In this document: piece by piece, positions 26,189 through 33,792 of the stretch
Layout: each line of letters begins with the position of its first letter
Numbering within the stretch: position 1 is the stretch's first letter
From: Planctomycetota bacterium
GTDB lineage: Bacteria; Planctomycetota; Planctomycetia; Pirellulales; Pirellulaceae
Direction of reading: 5' to 3'
Length of the DNA stretch: 33,792 bases
Assembly (NCBI GenBank): GCA_024277285.1
Contig: JAJRVM010000071.1
Location: 1 to 33,792 of the forward strand
Translations under genes and position numbers: made by a program
Notes under the pieces: generated by a model
What the model was told of the DNA's origin: nothing
Seen by the model: only the letters and a program-made list of their open reading frames with translations
Database searches by the model: none

Positions 26189-27067
26189 TTAGCGGACCAA
26201 GTTGGTTTGAATGAATCGGCGCTGTGTGGGCAGGAACGCGGAGGGATCGACTACCGGAGCCGGTCCAACTTCATCGTCACTGTCATCAGCCTCGGTGGGC
26301 TCGTCGGCGGCAGCAGGAGCTGTCGACTCATAACCGTAACCAGACTCACAACCACAGCTGGCTTCGCAAGGATCTTCACAACCACAGCTGGCTTCGCAGG
26401 GGCTTTCAAGACCACAGCTTGCTTCGCAGCAGCTGCTTTTCTTGCAACGACGGCCGAAGATGCGGTCCAGCAAGGAAACGCGAAAGCGTTTCTTCCCACT
26501 GCAACTACCACAGCTATCGCAACCGGTCGAGCAGGGATCTTCGACGCCACAGCTGGCTTCGCAAGGATCTTCGTGACCACAGCTGGTTTCGCAGCAGCTG
26601 TCGCAACTGCGATGCTTGCTCTTGCGAAGGTTCTTGAGCAGGCCTAACAGCGGGCGGCGGCACTTCTTCTTGCATCCACCACAGCTGTCGCAGCCACTCG
26701 AACAAGGATCTTCCACCCCACAGCTGGCTTCGCAGGGATCTTCGTGACCACAGCAGGGATCTTCGTGACCACATACGGGCTCACTGCAACCGGTGTCACA
26801 GCAGCTCTTCTTTTTGCCGCAGCCTCGTAAGAGGTCCAACAGCGGCGTTTTACGGCATTTCTTGGCATGAGGTGCACAAGAATCGCAACCCGACTCCAAG
26901 CCGCAGCTCGGGTCCGCGTCGCAAATTGATGTCTCACAACAGGACGCTGTATCACAGCCTCCGTTGTAGTTCATTCCAAGCATTCGGTCGAGCAAATTCC
27001 CACCGAAGCTCTGGGCGCTGAGCCCTAAGCTCAACACCAACGATCCTACTAAAATGTTCCACTTCAT
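26189..27067 (-). CDS. secreted cysteine-rich repeat protein
   Basis: The product has 292 aa, of which 42 are cysteines. A Sec signal peptide (1-20, ILVGSLVLSLGLSAQS) is followed by repeated motifs CGHEDPCEASCGVEDPCS and GCDSCG, interrupted by basic leucine-rich helices: TPLLDLLRGCGKK, RPLLGLLKNLRKSK and VSLLDRIFGRRC. An acidic Ala/Pro-rich tail (248-275) ends in FLPTQRRFIQTNL. The pattern fits planctomycete exported proteins probably cross-linked by disulfides in the cell envelope; metal binding is an alternative. AGGAG ten bases upstream supports the ATG at 27067. A strong terminator follows. Family recognition is by pattern only. Confidence 0.8.
   Translation of the reverse strand: MKWNILVGSLVLSLGLSAQSFGGNLLDRMLGMNYNGGCDTASCCETSICDADPSCGLESGCDSCAPHAKKCRKTPLLDLLRGCGKKKSCCDTGCSEPVCGHEDPCCGHEDPCEASCGVEDPCSSGCDSCGGCKKKCRRPLLGLLKNLRKSKHRSCDSCCETSCGHEDPCEASCGVEDPCSTGCDSCGSCSGKKRFRVSLLDRIFGRRCKKSSCCEASCGLESPCEASCGCEDPCEASCGCESGYGYESTAPAAADEPTEADDSDDEVGPAPVVDPSAFLPTQRRFIQTNLVR
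26348..26780 (-). repeat. internal DNA repeats encoding CGHEDPCEASCG units
   Basis: The plus strand shows many copies of CCACAGCTGGCTTCGCA followed by GGATCTTC, with spacing close to 24-33 nt. They are coding repeats with drift, not a CRISPR array. Confidence 0.85.
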
Positions 27068-27652
27068 CGAGCCACGTCTCCTTTACGATGGAACTTTCGA
27101 ACTGGCGCATTTCCCGGGTCGGCCTGCGCACTTGAGTCTCAACAACGCACTGAGTCACGCGTTGCTCAGACTCAAACCGTCAGAGATTCTCCTTCGCGGA
27201 GATGATCGATCGGGGTGTGCCTTTTTCGGGGTGAACCATGTAGCAACCTACGGGTGCTTCATACACTTTTGCCACATGGTGGTGTGCACCAGAACCGGTC
27301 GAGCCATTCCTTGACCCGATAAGTCCGCTCCGGTTAGCCTGACGCGTCGCTACATGCGGCTTTCCAGCCTGCATTCGCGTCAAGTGACATCTACCGTATC
27401 GGCGCGGCTGTCGAACAGCCTTGAGGGATCAGGCCCAATTTTCGGTAAGTGGTATAGAGCTACTGTTACGTAAAAACTGCCACTCAGTGAACCTAGTGAA
27501 ACCTTGCCGATTATTCCACCGCGACACAATACGGCCAACCCGCTCATCTGCTATAGTTGTAGATGCTTGCCATGCACGTCCGTTCCTGCGTTGCCTGTGG
27601 CGAACTCGCCCCACAACGCGAAGCACCCCCTTTTCACCCGCACCCATTGCCC
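27068..27652. other. intergenic region with palindrome, no gene seen
   Basis: Spacer between the Cys-rich gene and the cupin gene, holding the promoter of the former. GGCTGTCGAACAGCC (27406-27420) is nearly identical to the palindrome at 56-74. Frames here have no motifs; the frame of the cupin is open to an ATG at 27563. Confidence 0.45.
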
Positions 27653-28033
27653 ATGGCACCAAACCCCACCCACCCCCCATCAAGTCGTCCCGGCTACGAA
27701 TTCGTCGACTTCGGCCAAGTTCCCGCAGTGTCGTGCCCCTGCGGCCATGCGCAACGTGCCCTCACCGACGTGCCCGATGCGCCGGGTACCGTACATGTCA
27801 CACAAATCCAAGAAAATGCGCGGCTGCACTACCACAAGCGGCTTACCGAGATCTACTACTTCTTGCAGTGCGATGCCGATGCCCAAATGCAATTGGATGA
27901 CCAGTTGCTGTCCGTCGCACCAGGAACGTGTATCCTAATTCGTCCCGGAACGCGGCATCGCGCCGTTGGCAAGATGAAAATCCTGATCTTCGTGGTGCCC
28001 AAATTTGATCCCGACGACGAGTGGTTTGATTAG
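27653..28033 (+). CDS. cupin-domain protein
   Basis: The product has 126 aa from ATG 27653; the ATG at 27563 is an alternative. A short N-terminal part with VSCPCGHAQRAL precedes a single cupin barrel: motif 1 is ARLHYHKRLTEIYYFLQ with two His and a Glu as metal ligands, and motif 2 is PGTCILIRPGTRHRAVG with the third His. The ending KILIFVVPKFDPDDEWFD is characteristic of a small stand-alone cupin group. The substrate is unknown; such proteins are often sugar- or metal-binding, or act as small dioxygenases. No ribosome-binding site is obvious for either start. Confidence 0.8.
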   Translation: MAPNPTHPPSSRPGYEFVDFGQVPAVSCPCGHAQRALTDVPDAPGTVHVTQIQENARLHYHKRLTEIYYFLQCDADAQMQLDDQLLSVAPGTCILIRPGTRHRAVGKMKILIFVVPKFDPDDEWFD

Positions 28034-28605
28034 CCACGCGCGTCGTCCTACCCGGCCCGCCCTCTTCTTTGCCAGCCCGGTCTTCTTTGCTGCTCAAAGC
28101 GCCAGATGCCGCGTAACAAGCGCGAACCGCACATGACACCACCCGAAATAGCGATACAAAAATCGCCTACCGACGTGGAAATCCGTCCGCACCCTGTTAG
28201 AAAAACGAGTAGTGCCCGGGCCTGCCTAGAACCAGGCAGTGAATTAACGGCTGCGGCGGTTCAGGGAAAACGAGCTGTCACACCCCGCCGATGGTGACAC
28301 CGGGCCACCCAACGACGGGACCAACCAGACTGCGGCCCCACAGACATGAATCTGCAAGCCAACTACGGTGGTATCGCCTTGCCATCGGTGAAAACAACCT
28401 TACAGCATGGCCGCTCTTCATCCTCGAGCGCACGACCAGAATAGTGGTCGCGTCCCCCACCCAGACCCGTAATGGTGGCGTTCGGCCGTTGGGTATCCTA
28501 GTGCAACCACACTCTCACTTGGCGACGTTGCCCACGTGTGCCACAATTAAACCTGGATCTGCCATTATGTACATTGCAATTACTACTCAGCTTGGCGACT
28601 TCAAG
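28034..28605. other. intergenic region, no gene seen
   Basis: Leader region of the first PQQ-propeller gene. The downstream frame is open to 28291, but the signal peptide of the product starts at 28606, so the extra length is regarded as non-coding. Confidence 0.45.
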
Positions 28606-30945
28606 ATGCTCCGCTCCATCGCGTCGTTTCCCCAGCAGGCTCCCAGCCGCCATCGCGTTTGGACAGCGGCATTCGCGTTGTTGATCGCATGGTCACTCGC
28701 ACCGACGGCCGACGTGCGCGCGACCGGGCCAGATACCTCCAACGGCGCGACCGCGAGGGCTCCGAACGAAACCAAGGACATCGACCCACTCGACTGGCCA
28801 TTTTGGCGTGGACCGCACTATGACGGCAGCTCACCCGAAACCGGATTGATCGACGACTTCGATCCCCGGGGTGGTGAGGGCAGTAATGTGCTGTGGAAGC
28901 GCGACGACCTGGGGACGCGTAGCACGCCGATCGTGATGCGTGGCAAGCTGTATGTGCTGGCGCGTGCCAAGGCCGGCACGCCGCGCGAAGGTGAACGAGT
29001 CGTGTGTGTGGACGCTAGTACCGGTAAGACTTTGTGGGAAAACCACTTTAATGTATGGCTATCAGACGTGCCCGACACGCGCGTCGCGTGGTCCTCGGTC
29101 GTAGGCGATCCCAAAACGGGCAACGTCTACGCGCTGGGCGTCGGTGGCCTCTTGCAGTGTATTGACGGCAGCAACGGCAAGACGCTCTGGTCAATCCCTA
29201 TGCACGAGTATTTTGGCATGCTCACCACCTATGGTGGTCGCACTAATTTCCCTGTCGTGGCCGATGGTCTGGTGATCGTAGGCGGCGTGATGACGAACTG
29301 GGGTACGAATGCCAAACCGGCTCATCGTCTGGTTGCGTTCGATAAGCAGACCGGCGACATCATTTGGTTCAACGGCACGCGCATCGGCCCCTACGACACA
29401 AACTACAGCGCACCGACCGTTGCCGTGATCAACGGGCAACAATCTCTGGTTTTCGGTTCAGGAGACGGAAGCATTTGGGCACTGCAACCTCGCACGGGCC
29501 AGCCAATCTGGCACTATCAGATCTCGCGCCGTGGCCTGAACACTTCACCGCTGGTCGTCGGCAACACGATCTACATGGGACACAGTGAGGAAAACGAGAG
29601 CGGCACCGCAATGGGCACGGTATTGGCGCTTGAGGTGAGCGGCAGCGGCAAGGACGTCAAGACGCGTGAGAAATGGCGCGACTACGAGGTCATGCTTGGC
29701 AAGGGTTCGCCCGTGCGGGTTGGTGACCGGCTATACTATGTGGACGACCGTGCGAAGCTGAATATCGTGGACGCCATGACGGGCAAGAACCTGACGCGCG
29801 ATTTGACTCGAAAACGCGCCCTTGCCTTGGGAGGGACCTCCATGCGCAGCAGCCCGCTTGCCGCGGACGGCAAGCTCTATATGGTCTCATCACGAGGCGA
29901 CTGGTCGATCTGGCGCATCGATCTCGACAAGGGGCTTACGTTGACCAAACGTGGCCGCTTTGGACGGGGTGAGAGCGGCTTGGCATCTCCCATCTGCTCG
30001 CACGGTAGTGTTTTCTTCACGACGACAGGGGGCATTTACTGCCTGCGCGATCTCCAAAAGACGCCCGGTGCCGTGGCAGTAGAAGCGTCCCCCACCGAAG
30101 CGCCCGTCACCAAGGACTCGCAAGGAGCCTATGTCCAAGTCGTTCCTGCGGAGGTTCTACTTCGGCCCGGCGCAGAGCAAACATTTCAGGTCCAGCTATT
30201 CAACGCACATGGCCAGTTACTGAATCAAGTGCCAGCCCAGTTCTCCGTCGACGGAGCGGGAGAAATTGACGCGCAAGGCCACTTCCAAGCCAACGCCGAT
30301 GCCGCTCATCAAGGAGCGACGATCGTTGCCAAGATCGGCGATCTTCAGGGCCGCGCACGGGTACGTATCGTGCCCCCGCTCCCCTGGACATTCACTTTTG
30401 ACGGCCTGAGCGATCCACCAGTAACCTGGGTCGGTGCCCGCTATCGCCACGTGGTTCGCAAGGTCAACGGAAATTATGTCATGGTCAAAGTAACGACCAT
30501 TCCCAAGGGAGCGCGCAGCCGCTGCTGGTTCGGTCCCTCCGACCTGTCCGACTATACGATCCAAGCCGAAGTCCATGGTGCCATCGCGGACAACAAGATG
30601 CCCGATATCGGCATTATCGCTCAAGGCTATGCGCTCGACATGCAAGGTGCCGCACAAAAACTGCAGATTCGCAGCTGGTCACCCGTCTTGAGAATGGCAA
30701 AGACCATCGACTTTGCCTGGAAGCCGAACACTTGGTACGTCATGAAGTTGCGTGCCGAAACGCGCGACGGCAAAGCGCTACTGCACGGCAAAGTGTGGCC
30801 TCGCGATCAAGAGGAACCAGACGCGTGGACGATCGAAGCGGTCGATCCGTCGCCTAACGTCAGCGGAAGTCCGGGCTTGTTCGGCAACGCCAAGGACGCG
30901 GAACTGATGTTGGACAACATCAAGGTATTTTCCAATCAAGAATAA
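28606..30945 (+). CDS. exported PQQ-type beta-propeller protein with C-terminal domains
   Basis: The product has 779 aa. The signal peptide spans about 1-39 (RVWTAAFALLIAWSLAPTADVRA). A PQQ-like beta-propeller follows (about 55-480), with repeated CVDASTGKTLWENHF, CIDGSNGKTLWSIP and AFDKQTGDIIWFNG blades. Residues 507-588 resemble an Ig/Big-like module. The C-terminal part (590-779, FTFDGLSDPP, YTIQAEVHG, WYVMKLRAET, LMLDNIKVFSN) resembles a concanavalin-like carbohydrate-binding fold. The Trp-docking motif GxxxW is present, but true quinone binding is unproven. An ATG at 28567 is an alternative. The second propeller gene follows 59 bp later, probably in one operon. Confidence 0.88.
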   Translation: MLRSIASFPQQAPSRHRVWTAAFALLIAWSLAPTADVRATGPDTSNGATARAPNETKDIDPLDWPFWRGPHYDGSSPETGLIDDFDPRGGEGSNVLWKRDDLGTRSTPIVMRGKLYVLARAKAGTPREGERVVCVDASTGKTLWENHFNVWLSDVPDTRVAWSSVVGDPKTGNVYALGVGGLLQCIDGSNGKTLWSIPMHEYFGMLTTYGGRTNFPVVADGLVIVGGVMTNWGTNAKPAHRLVAFDKQTGDIIWFNGTRIGPYDTNYSAPTVAVINGQQSLVFGSGDGSIWALQPRTGQPIWHYQISRRGLNTSPLVVGNTIYMGHSEENESGTAMGTVLALEVSGSGKDVKTREKWRDYEVMLGKGSPVRVGDRLYYVDDRAKLNIVDAMTGKNLTRDLTRKRALALGGTSMRSSPLAADGKLYMVSSRGDWSIWRIDLDKGLTLTKRGRFGRGESGLASPICSHGSVFFTTTGGIYCLRDLQKTPGAVAVEASPTEAPVTKDSQGAYVQVVPAEVLLRPGAEQTFQVQLFNAHGQLLNQVPAQFSVDGAGEIDAQGHFQANADAAHQGATIVAKIGDLQGRARVRIVPPLPWTFTFDGLSDPPVTWVGARYRHVVRKVNGNYVMVKVTTIPKGARSRCWFGPSDLSDYTIQAEVHGAIADNKMPDIGIIAQGYALDMQGAAQKLQIRSWSPVLRMAKTIDFAWKPNTWYVMKLRAETRDGKALLHGKVWPRDQEEPDAWTIEAVDPSPNVSGSPGLFGNAKDAELMLDNIKVFSNQE

Positions 30946-31004
30946 TCGCTTGCGGGCACCAACGATTCTGGAGCCCGCCGAAACACGCATTGAGAGAAGT
31001 AACT

Positions 31005-33020
31005 ATGAAAGCGGTTCGAACGATTAGCATCGTAATCGTGGCATTTGCACTTGGGATTGTTGTAACGTCGACGATCCCCGGGTGTGGCACCTCAGCAGCA
31101 GGTAAGGCGGAGGGCGCGGAATTGGTCGCCGACAACGACCGAGGCAACCGATTGGCCGCGGTCGACAAGAAAGCGAACGCGCCGATCAAACAGGGGGACT
31201 GGTCCCAATGGGCAGGCACCTCCTATCGCAACAATACTCCCATCGGCACGAATATTCCGACCGAGTGGGAAATCGGCGATTTCGACCGCAAGACCGGCCG
31301 TTGGATTTCGGACGACGCACAAAACATCAAGTGGGTGGCGCGCGTTGGCAGCCAAACCTACGGCAACCCGGTCATCGCCGGTGGCCGCGTCTTTGTCGGT
31401 ACCAACAACAGCGGTGGCTATCTGCCCCGATATCCCGCCAAGGTTGACCTTGGCTGCTTGCTCAGCTTTGACGAACAGACGGGTGAATTCCTGTGGCAAG
31501 ACTCGAACGAAAAACTGCCTACGGGTCGTGTCCATGACTGGCCGTTGCAAGGAATCTGCTGCGCGCCGCTGGTCGAAGGGAATCGGCTTTGGTACGTCAC
31601 CAATCGCGGCGAAGTCGTTTGCCTTGACACCGAAGGGTTTCAAGACGGCGAAGACGACGGGCCCGTGAAGAGTGAATTGGGCCGGTTATTCGATATTCGC
31701 AAGCGTGACGACGCCGAGTCGGACGAAGTCGATCCCGCCATCACGGCACTCGATGGCGGATCGCTGAACGATGCTTTGCGGCAGCGTTTCGCCGCTGCCG
31801 GCATGGAATTGCCGAGCGAGGTCAAGGTAACGACCATTACGGCCAACAAAAAGTGGTACATCAAGGCCAATGTGAACGGCAACCTACGCGCGATCCAGGT
31901 CGCTCTGCAAGGCCCTAAGCTGAGCGCGTTCAAGATCATCACGCCCGCCGACCAGCATGAAGCAGACACGATCTGGCGCTTCAATATGATGGCAAAACTG
32001 CGCGTTTCCCAACACAATATGTGCAGTTGTTCGGTGACCGCCGTGGGCGACATCCTTTTCGTGAACACCTCCAACGGTGTCGACGAAGCCCATATCAGTT
32101 GCCCATCCCCCGATGCACCCAGCTTCATTGCAATGAACAAGCATACCGGTGAGGTCTACTGGACTGACGGCTCGCCCGGCCAGTACATTCTGCACGGTCA
32201 GTGGTCCTCGCCCGCCGCCGGACAACTCGGCGGCGTGCCGCAGGTCATCTTTGGCGGTGGCGATGGCTGGGTCTATAGCTTCGCGGCCAACAAGGGCAAG
32301 AACGGCAAACCCGAACTGCTCTGGAAATTCGACGCCAACCCCAAAAAGTCCCAGTGGATCCTTGGTGGCTCGGGAACGCGCAACAATATCATCGCAACGC
32401 CCGTAATCTATGATGGCTTGGTCTATGTCGCGGTCGGCCAAGACCCGGAACATGGCGAAGGGGTTGGACACCTCTGGTGTATCGACCCGACCAAACGGGG
32501 CGACGTGAGCCCCACGCTGGCGGTCAAGTCCGACGAACACTCAAAGCCGATCCCTCGTCGTCGCGAGCAATCCGTGAAACCCGAACTGGGAGAAACAGCT
32601 ATCCCCAATCCCAATTCGGCGGCAATATGGCAATACACTCAGTCCGATCAGAATAACGACGGCGAAATTGATTTTGAAGAAGAAATGCATCGCAGTTGTG
32701 GAACGGTCGCAATCAAGGATGACCTGCTCTACATCGCCGACTTTAGCGGCCTGTTCCATTGCCTCAATGCCAAAACGGGAAGCGTGCACTGGACCTACGA
32801 CATGCTTGCAGCCGCCTGGGGATCACCAGTTATTGTGGATGGCCACGTCTTCATCGGTGATGAAGACGGTGATGTGTGTGTCTTCAATCTGACCGCCGAA
32901 AAGCATGAACCGATCGCGGAAATGAACATGGGCAACTCGGTCTACAGCACACCCGTCGTCGCCAATGGCGTGTTGTTCATCGCCAATCGAGCACATGTGT
33001 TCGCCATTGCCAACGAGTAA
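31005..33020 (+). CDS. exported PQQ-type beta-propeller protein with an EF-hand
   Basis: The product has 671 aa. The N-terminal hydrophobic segment (5-24) followed by STIPGC (C27) looks like a lipoprotein signal with a relaxed lipobox. The propeller spans 65-671, with LSFDEQTGEFLWQDSN, AMNKHTGEVYWTDG, CLNAKTGSVHWTYD and similar blades. A canonical EF-hand loop, DQNNDGEIDFEE (residues 548-559), lies between two blades, so calcium may bind there. Between blades 2 and 3 there is an unusual insertion (about 220-320) with EF-like acidic content. GAGAGAAG six to nine bases upstream supports the ATG at 31005. It is the second gene of a likely operon and is followed by a receiver-domain gene. Confidence 0.88.
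   Translation: MKAVRTISIVIVAFALGIVVTSTIPGCGTSAAGKAEGAELVADNDRGNRLAAVDKKANAPIKQGDWSQWAGTSYRNNTPIGTNIPTEWEIGDFDRKTGRWISDDAQNIKWVARVGSQTYGNPVIAGGRVFVGTNNSGGYLPRYPAKVDLGCLLSFDEQTGEFLWQDSNEKLPTGRVHDWPLQGICCAPLVEGNRLWYVTNRGEVVCLDTEGFQDGEDDGPVKSELGRLFDIRKRDDAESDEVDPAITALDGGSLNDALRQRFAAAGMELPSEVKVTTITANKKWYIKANVNGNLRAIQVALQGPKLSAFKIITPADQHEADTIWRFNMMAKLRVSQHNMCSCSVTAVGDILFVNTSNGVDEAHISCPSPDAPSFIAMNKHTGEVYWTDGSPGQYILHGQWSSPAAGQLGGVPQVIFGGGDGWVYSFAANKGKNGKPELLWKFDANPKKSQWILGGSGTRNNIIATPVIYDGLVYVAVGQDPEHGEGVGHLWCIDPTKRGDVSPTLAVKSDEHSKPIPRRREQSVKPELGETAIPNPNSAAIWQYTQSDQNNDGEIDFEEEMHRSCGTVAIKDDLLYIADFSGLFHCLNAKTGSVHWTYDMLAAAWGSPVIVDGHVFIGDEDGDVCVFNLTAEKHEPIAEMNMGNSVYSTPVVANGVLFIANRAHVFAIANE
32646..32681 (+). 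other. EF-hand loop in the second propeller protein
   Basis: The twelve codons encode D-Q-N-N-D-G-E-I-D-F-E-E. Positions 1, 3, 5, 9 and 12 are acidic or Asn, with Gly at 6 and Ile at 8, the full EF-hand consensus. Confidence 0.85.
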
Positions 33021-33071
33021 TAACTACTGGGCATCTGACAGACGCAAGCTTCACCACGCCCCAAGACAGAT

Positions 33072-33458
33072 ATGAATTACGACATCATGAAGAAACGCGT
33101 TTTGAATGTCGGCCACTGTGGCCCCGACCATCGTGCCATCGCGACCATGCTTGAGCACCACTTTGCCGCGGATGTCGCTGCCGCCGACAGCCTGGCACAA
33201 ACGCTCGAAATGCTGCGCGCACAATCCTTCGATCTCGTGCTTGTCAATCGCGTCTTCGATCGCAACGGTAGTGACGGTTTGGAAGTGATTCGGCAAATCA
33301 AGGCAGCCCCAGACCTGGCAGAGACGCCACTGATGATGATCACTAATTTCCCCGACCACCAGCAACGCGCCCAAGATGCCGGCGCCCTGGAAGGCTTCGG
33401 TAAACAAGCGCTCCACACGTCAGAAACTCATGCCAAACTCAAGCCACTGCTGAGTTGA
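33072..33458 (+). CDS. degenerate response-regulator receiver domain protein
   Basis: The product has 128 aa, one receiver domain without an output domain. The strands KRVLNVGHCGPDH, FDLVLVNRVFDRNGSDGLEVIRQI and TPLMMITNF with K111 (FGKQ) follow the receiver fold, including the conserved Thr (T91) and Lys. The phosphoacceptor Asp is replaced by Asn (N59 in LVNRV) and the first acidic pair is not conserved (GHCGPDH). It therefore probably cannot be phosphorylated in the usual way and may act as a constitutive binding module. An in-frame ATG at 33087 is an alternative start. It lies 51 bp after the second propeller gene and may share its transcript. Confidence 0.75.
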   Translation: MNYDIMKKRVLNVGHCGPDHRAIATMLEHHFAADVAAADSLAQTLEMLRAQSFDLVLVNRVFDRNGSDGLEVIRQIKAAPDLAETPLMMITNFPDHQQRAQDAGALEGFGKQALHTSETHAKLKPLLS

Positions 33459-33465
33459 ACTCAGC
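33449..33465. repeat. perfect inverted repeat over the stop codon
   Basis: GCTGAGTT and AACTCAGC surround a single G and overlap the end of the receiver gene. No T-run follows. Confidence 0.4.
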
Positions 33466-33467
33466 TA

Positions 33468-33518
33468 AGCGACGATCAATGGAAAACCTTACGTTCGACC
33501 GACGAAAACGATGAACGC
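33468..33518 (+). repeat. dispersed intergenic repeat, family D, copy 2
   Basis: Aligns with 6416-6468 (shared AGCGACGAT and ACGTTCGACCGACG). It starts directly after the receiver gene, and no family B segment follows here. Confidence 0.6.
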
Positions 33519-33704
33519 ATGTTGGCGTCCACTGAAGAAAAGTACTGCTCCCCATTTCTTCTCTGACGACGTCCGTGCCACTGCTCATTCCGTACGTTTC
33601 CTAACTCCAAGCACCCCACCAAAGCCGCAAATCGACGCGAACACGCAAACGCCAAGTTGAGCAGTGTGAAGCGTCAATCGAGCTACCATTGGGGAGTCGC
33701 CAGA

Positions 33705-33792
33705 CGCTTCGCACTGCGTGCAGTTGCTGGCGGCGTGCTGGTTACGCGTTTGGCAGTGCCCAATCGATTGGGATGGGGAACGCGTTCGCGCA
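33705..33792 (+). repeat. dispersed repeat, family C, copy 2, cut by window edge
   Basis: Aligns with 8055-8141. The shared blocks TTCGCACTGCGTGCAGT and GGGATGGGGAAC are exact. The right boundary is unknown because the window ends here. The preceding 33519-33704 shows no gene. Confidence 0.7.

Noticed and set aside
26340..26780. Regular short repeats that could suggest a CRISPR array
   Set aside because: The repeats are in frame within a cysteine-rich gene with signal peptide, ribosome-binding site and terminator; there are no unique spacers of constant length and no cas genes.
28106..28297. 63-codon plus-strand frame before the propeller gene
   Set aside because: Low-complexity composition, no ribosome-binding site and no recognisable motif.

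Overview
This window looks like chromosomal DNA from a planctomycete, most likely of the Pirellulales. The evidence is gene content: a YTV-repeat cell-wall-type protein, a secreted protein with 42 cysteines, two PQQ-type beta-propeller proteins, a membrane protein carrying an SHD1 (SLA1 homology 1)-like segment, a zinc-ribbon/vWA membrane protein, and a Tex protein with large low-complexity insertions. Genes are mostly single or in pairs, with long non-coding gaps, many of which hold dispersed repeats. No rRNA, tRNA, CRISPR array, phage or integrase gene was recognised.

Layout. 1-800: a possible C-terminus of an upstream gene, then a repeat-bearing gap. 800-2227: YTV protein with its terminator. 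2655-3854: a BRCT + MerR-type HTH + TPR fusion. 4106-5863: multi-spanning membrane protein. 5864-6887: gap with a repeat copy. 6888-7865: membrane-anchored endonuclease/exonuclease/phosphatase-fold enzyme, followed by a small ORF that runs into a repeat. 8334-9488: zinc-ribbon/TM/vWA protein. 9625-10975 (minus): STAS protein and a PolB-type 3'-5' exonuclease. 11242-11528: an imperfect palindromic REP/BIME-like element. 11647-12912: peptidase T. 13540-14836: GT2-type glycosyltransferase convergent with a small membrane protein. 15487-16398: HDOD protein. 16807-17370: TPR protein. 17410-21617 (minus): expanded Tex protein translationally coupled to a 161-aa protein. 22309-24042: small conserved-looking protein and a LOG-family protein. 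24047-25969 (minus): HemD-HemE fusion. 26189-27067 (minus): cysteine-rich secreted protein. 27653-28033: cupin. 28606-33458: two PQQ-propeller proteins and a degenerate receiver domain.

There is no single large operon. Functional themes are the cell envelope (YTV protein, Cys-rich protein, glycosyltransferase, exported propellers), housekeeping metabolism (PepT, HemD/HemE), RNA/transcription (Tex) and signalling (STAS, HDOD, receiver). The most unusual signals are: (i) a REP/BIME-like family with hairpins whose stems differ by compensatory changes while the loop and flank are kept; (ii) at least two other dispersed intergenic repeat families; (iii) one ORF fusing uroporphyrinogen-III synthase to uroporphyrinogen decarboxylase, with a strong internal ribosome-binding site exactly at the decarboxylase start; (iv) a Tex protein enlarged by two insertions of about 200 residues that contain 15-nt tandem repeats; (v) a BRCT-MerR-TPR fusion. 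All family assignments are by eye from motifs; no database search was run.
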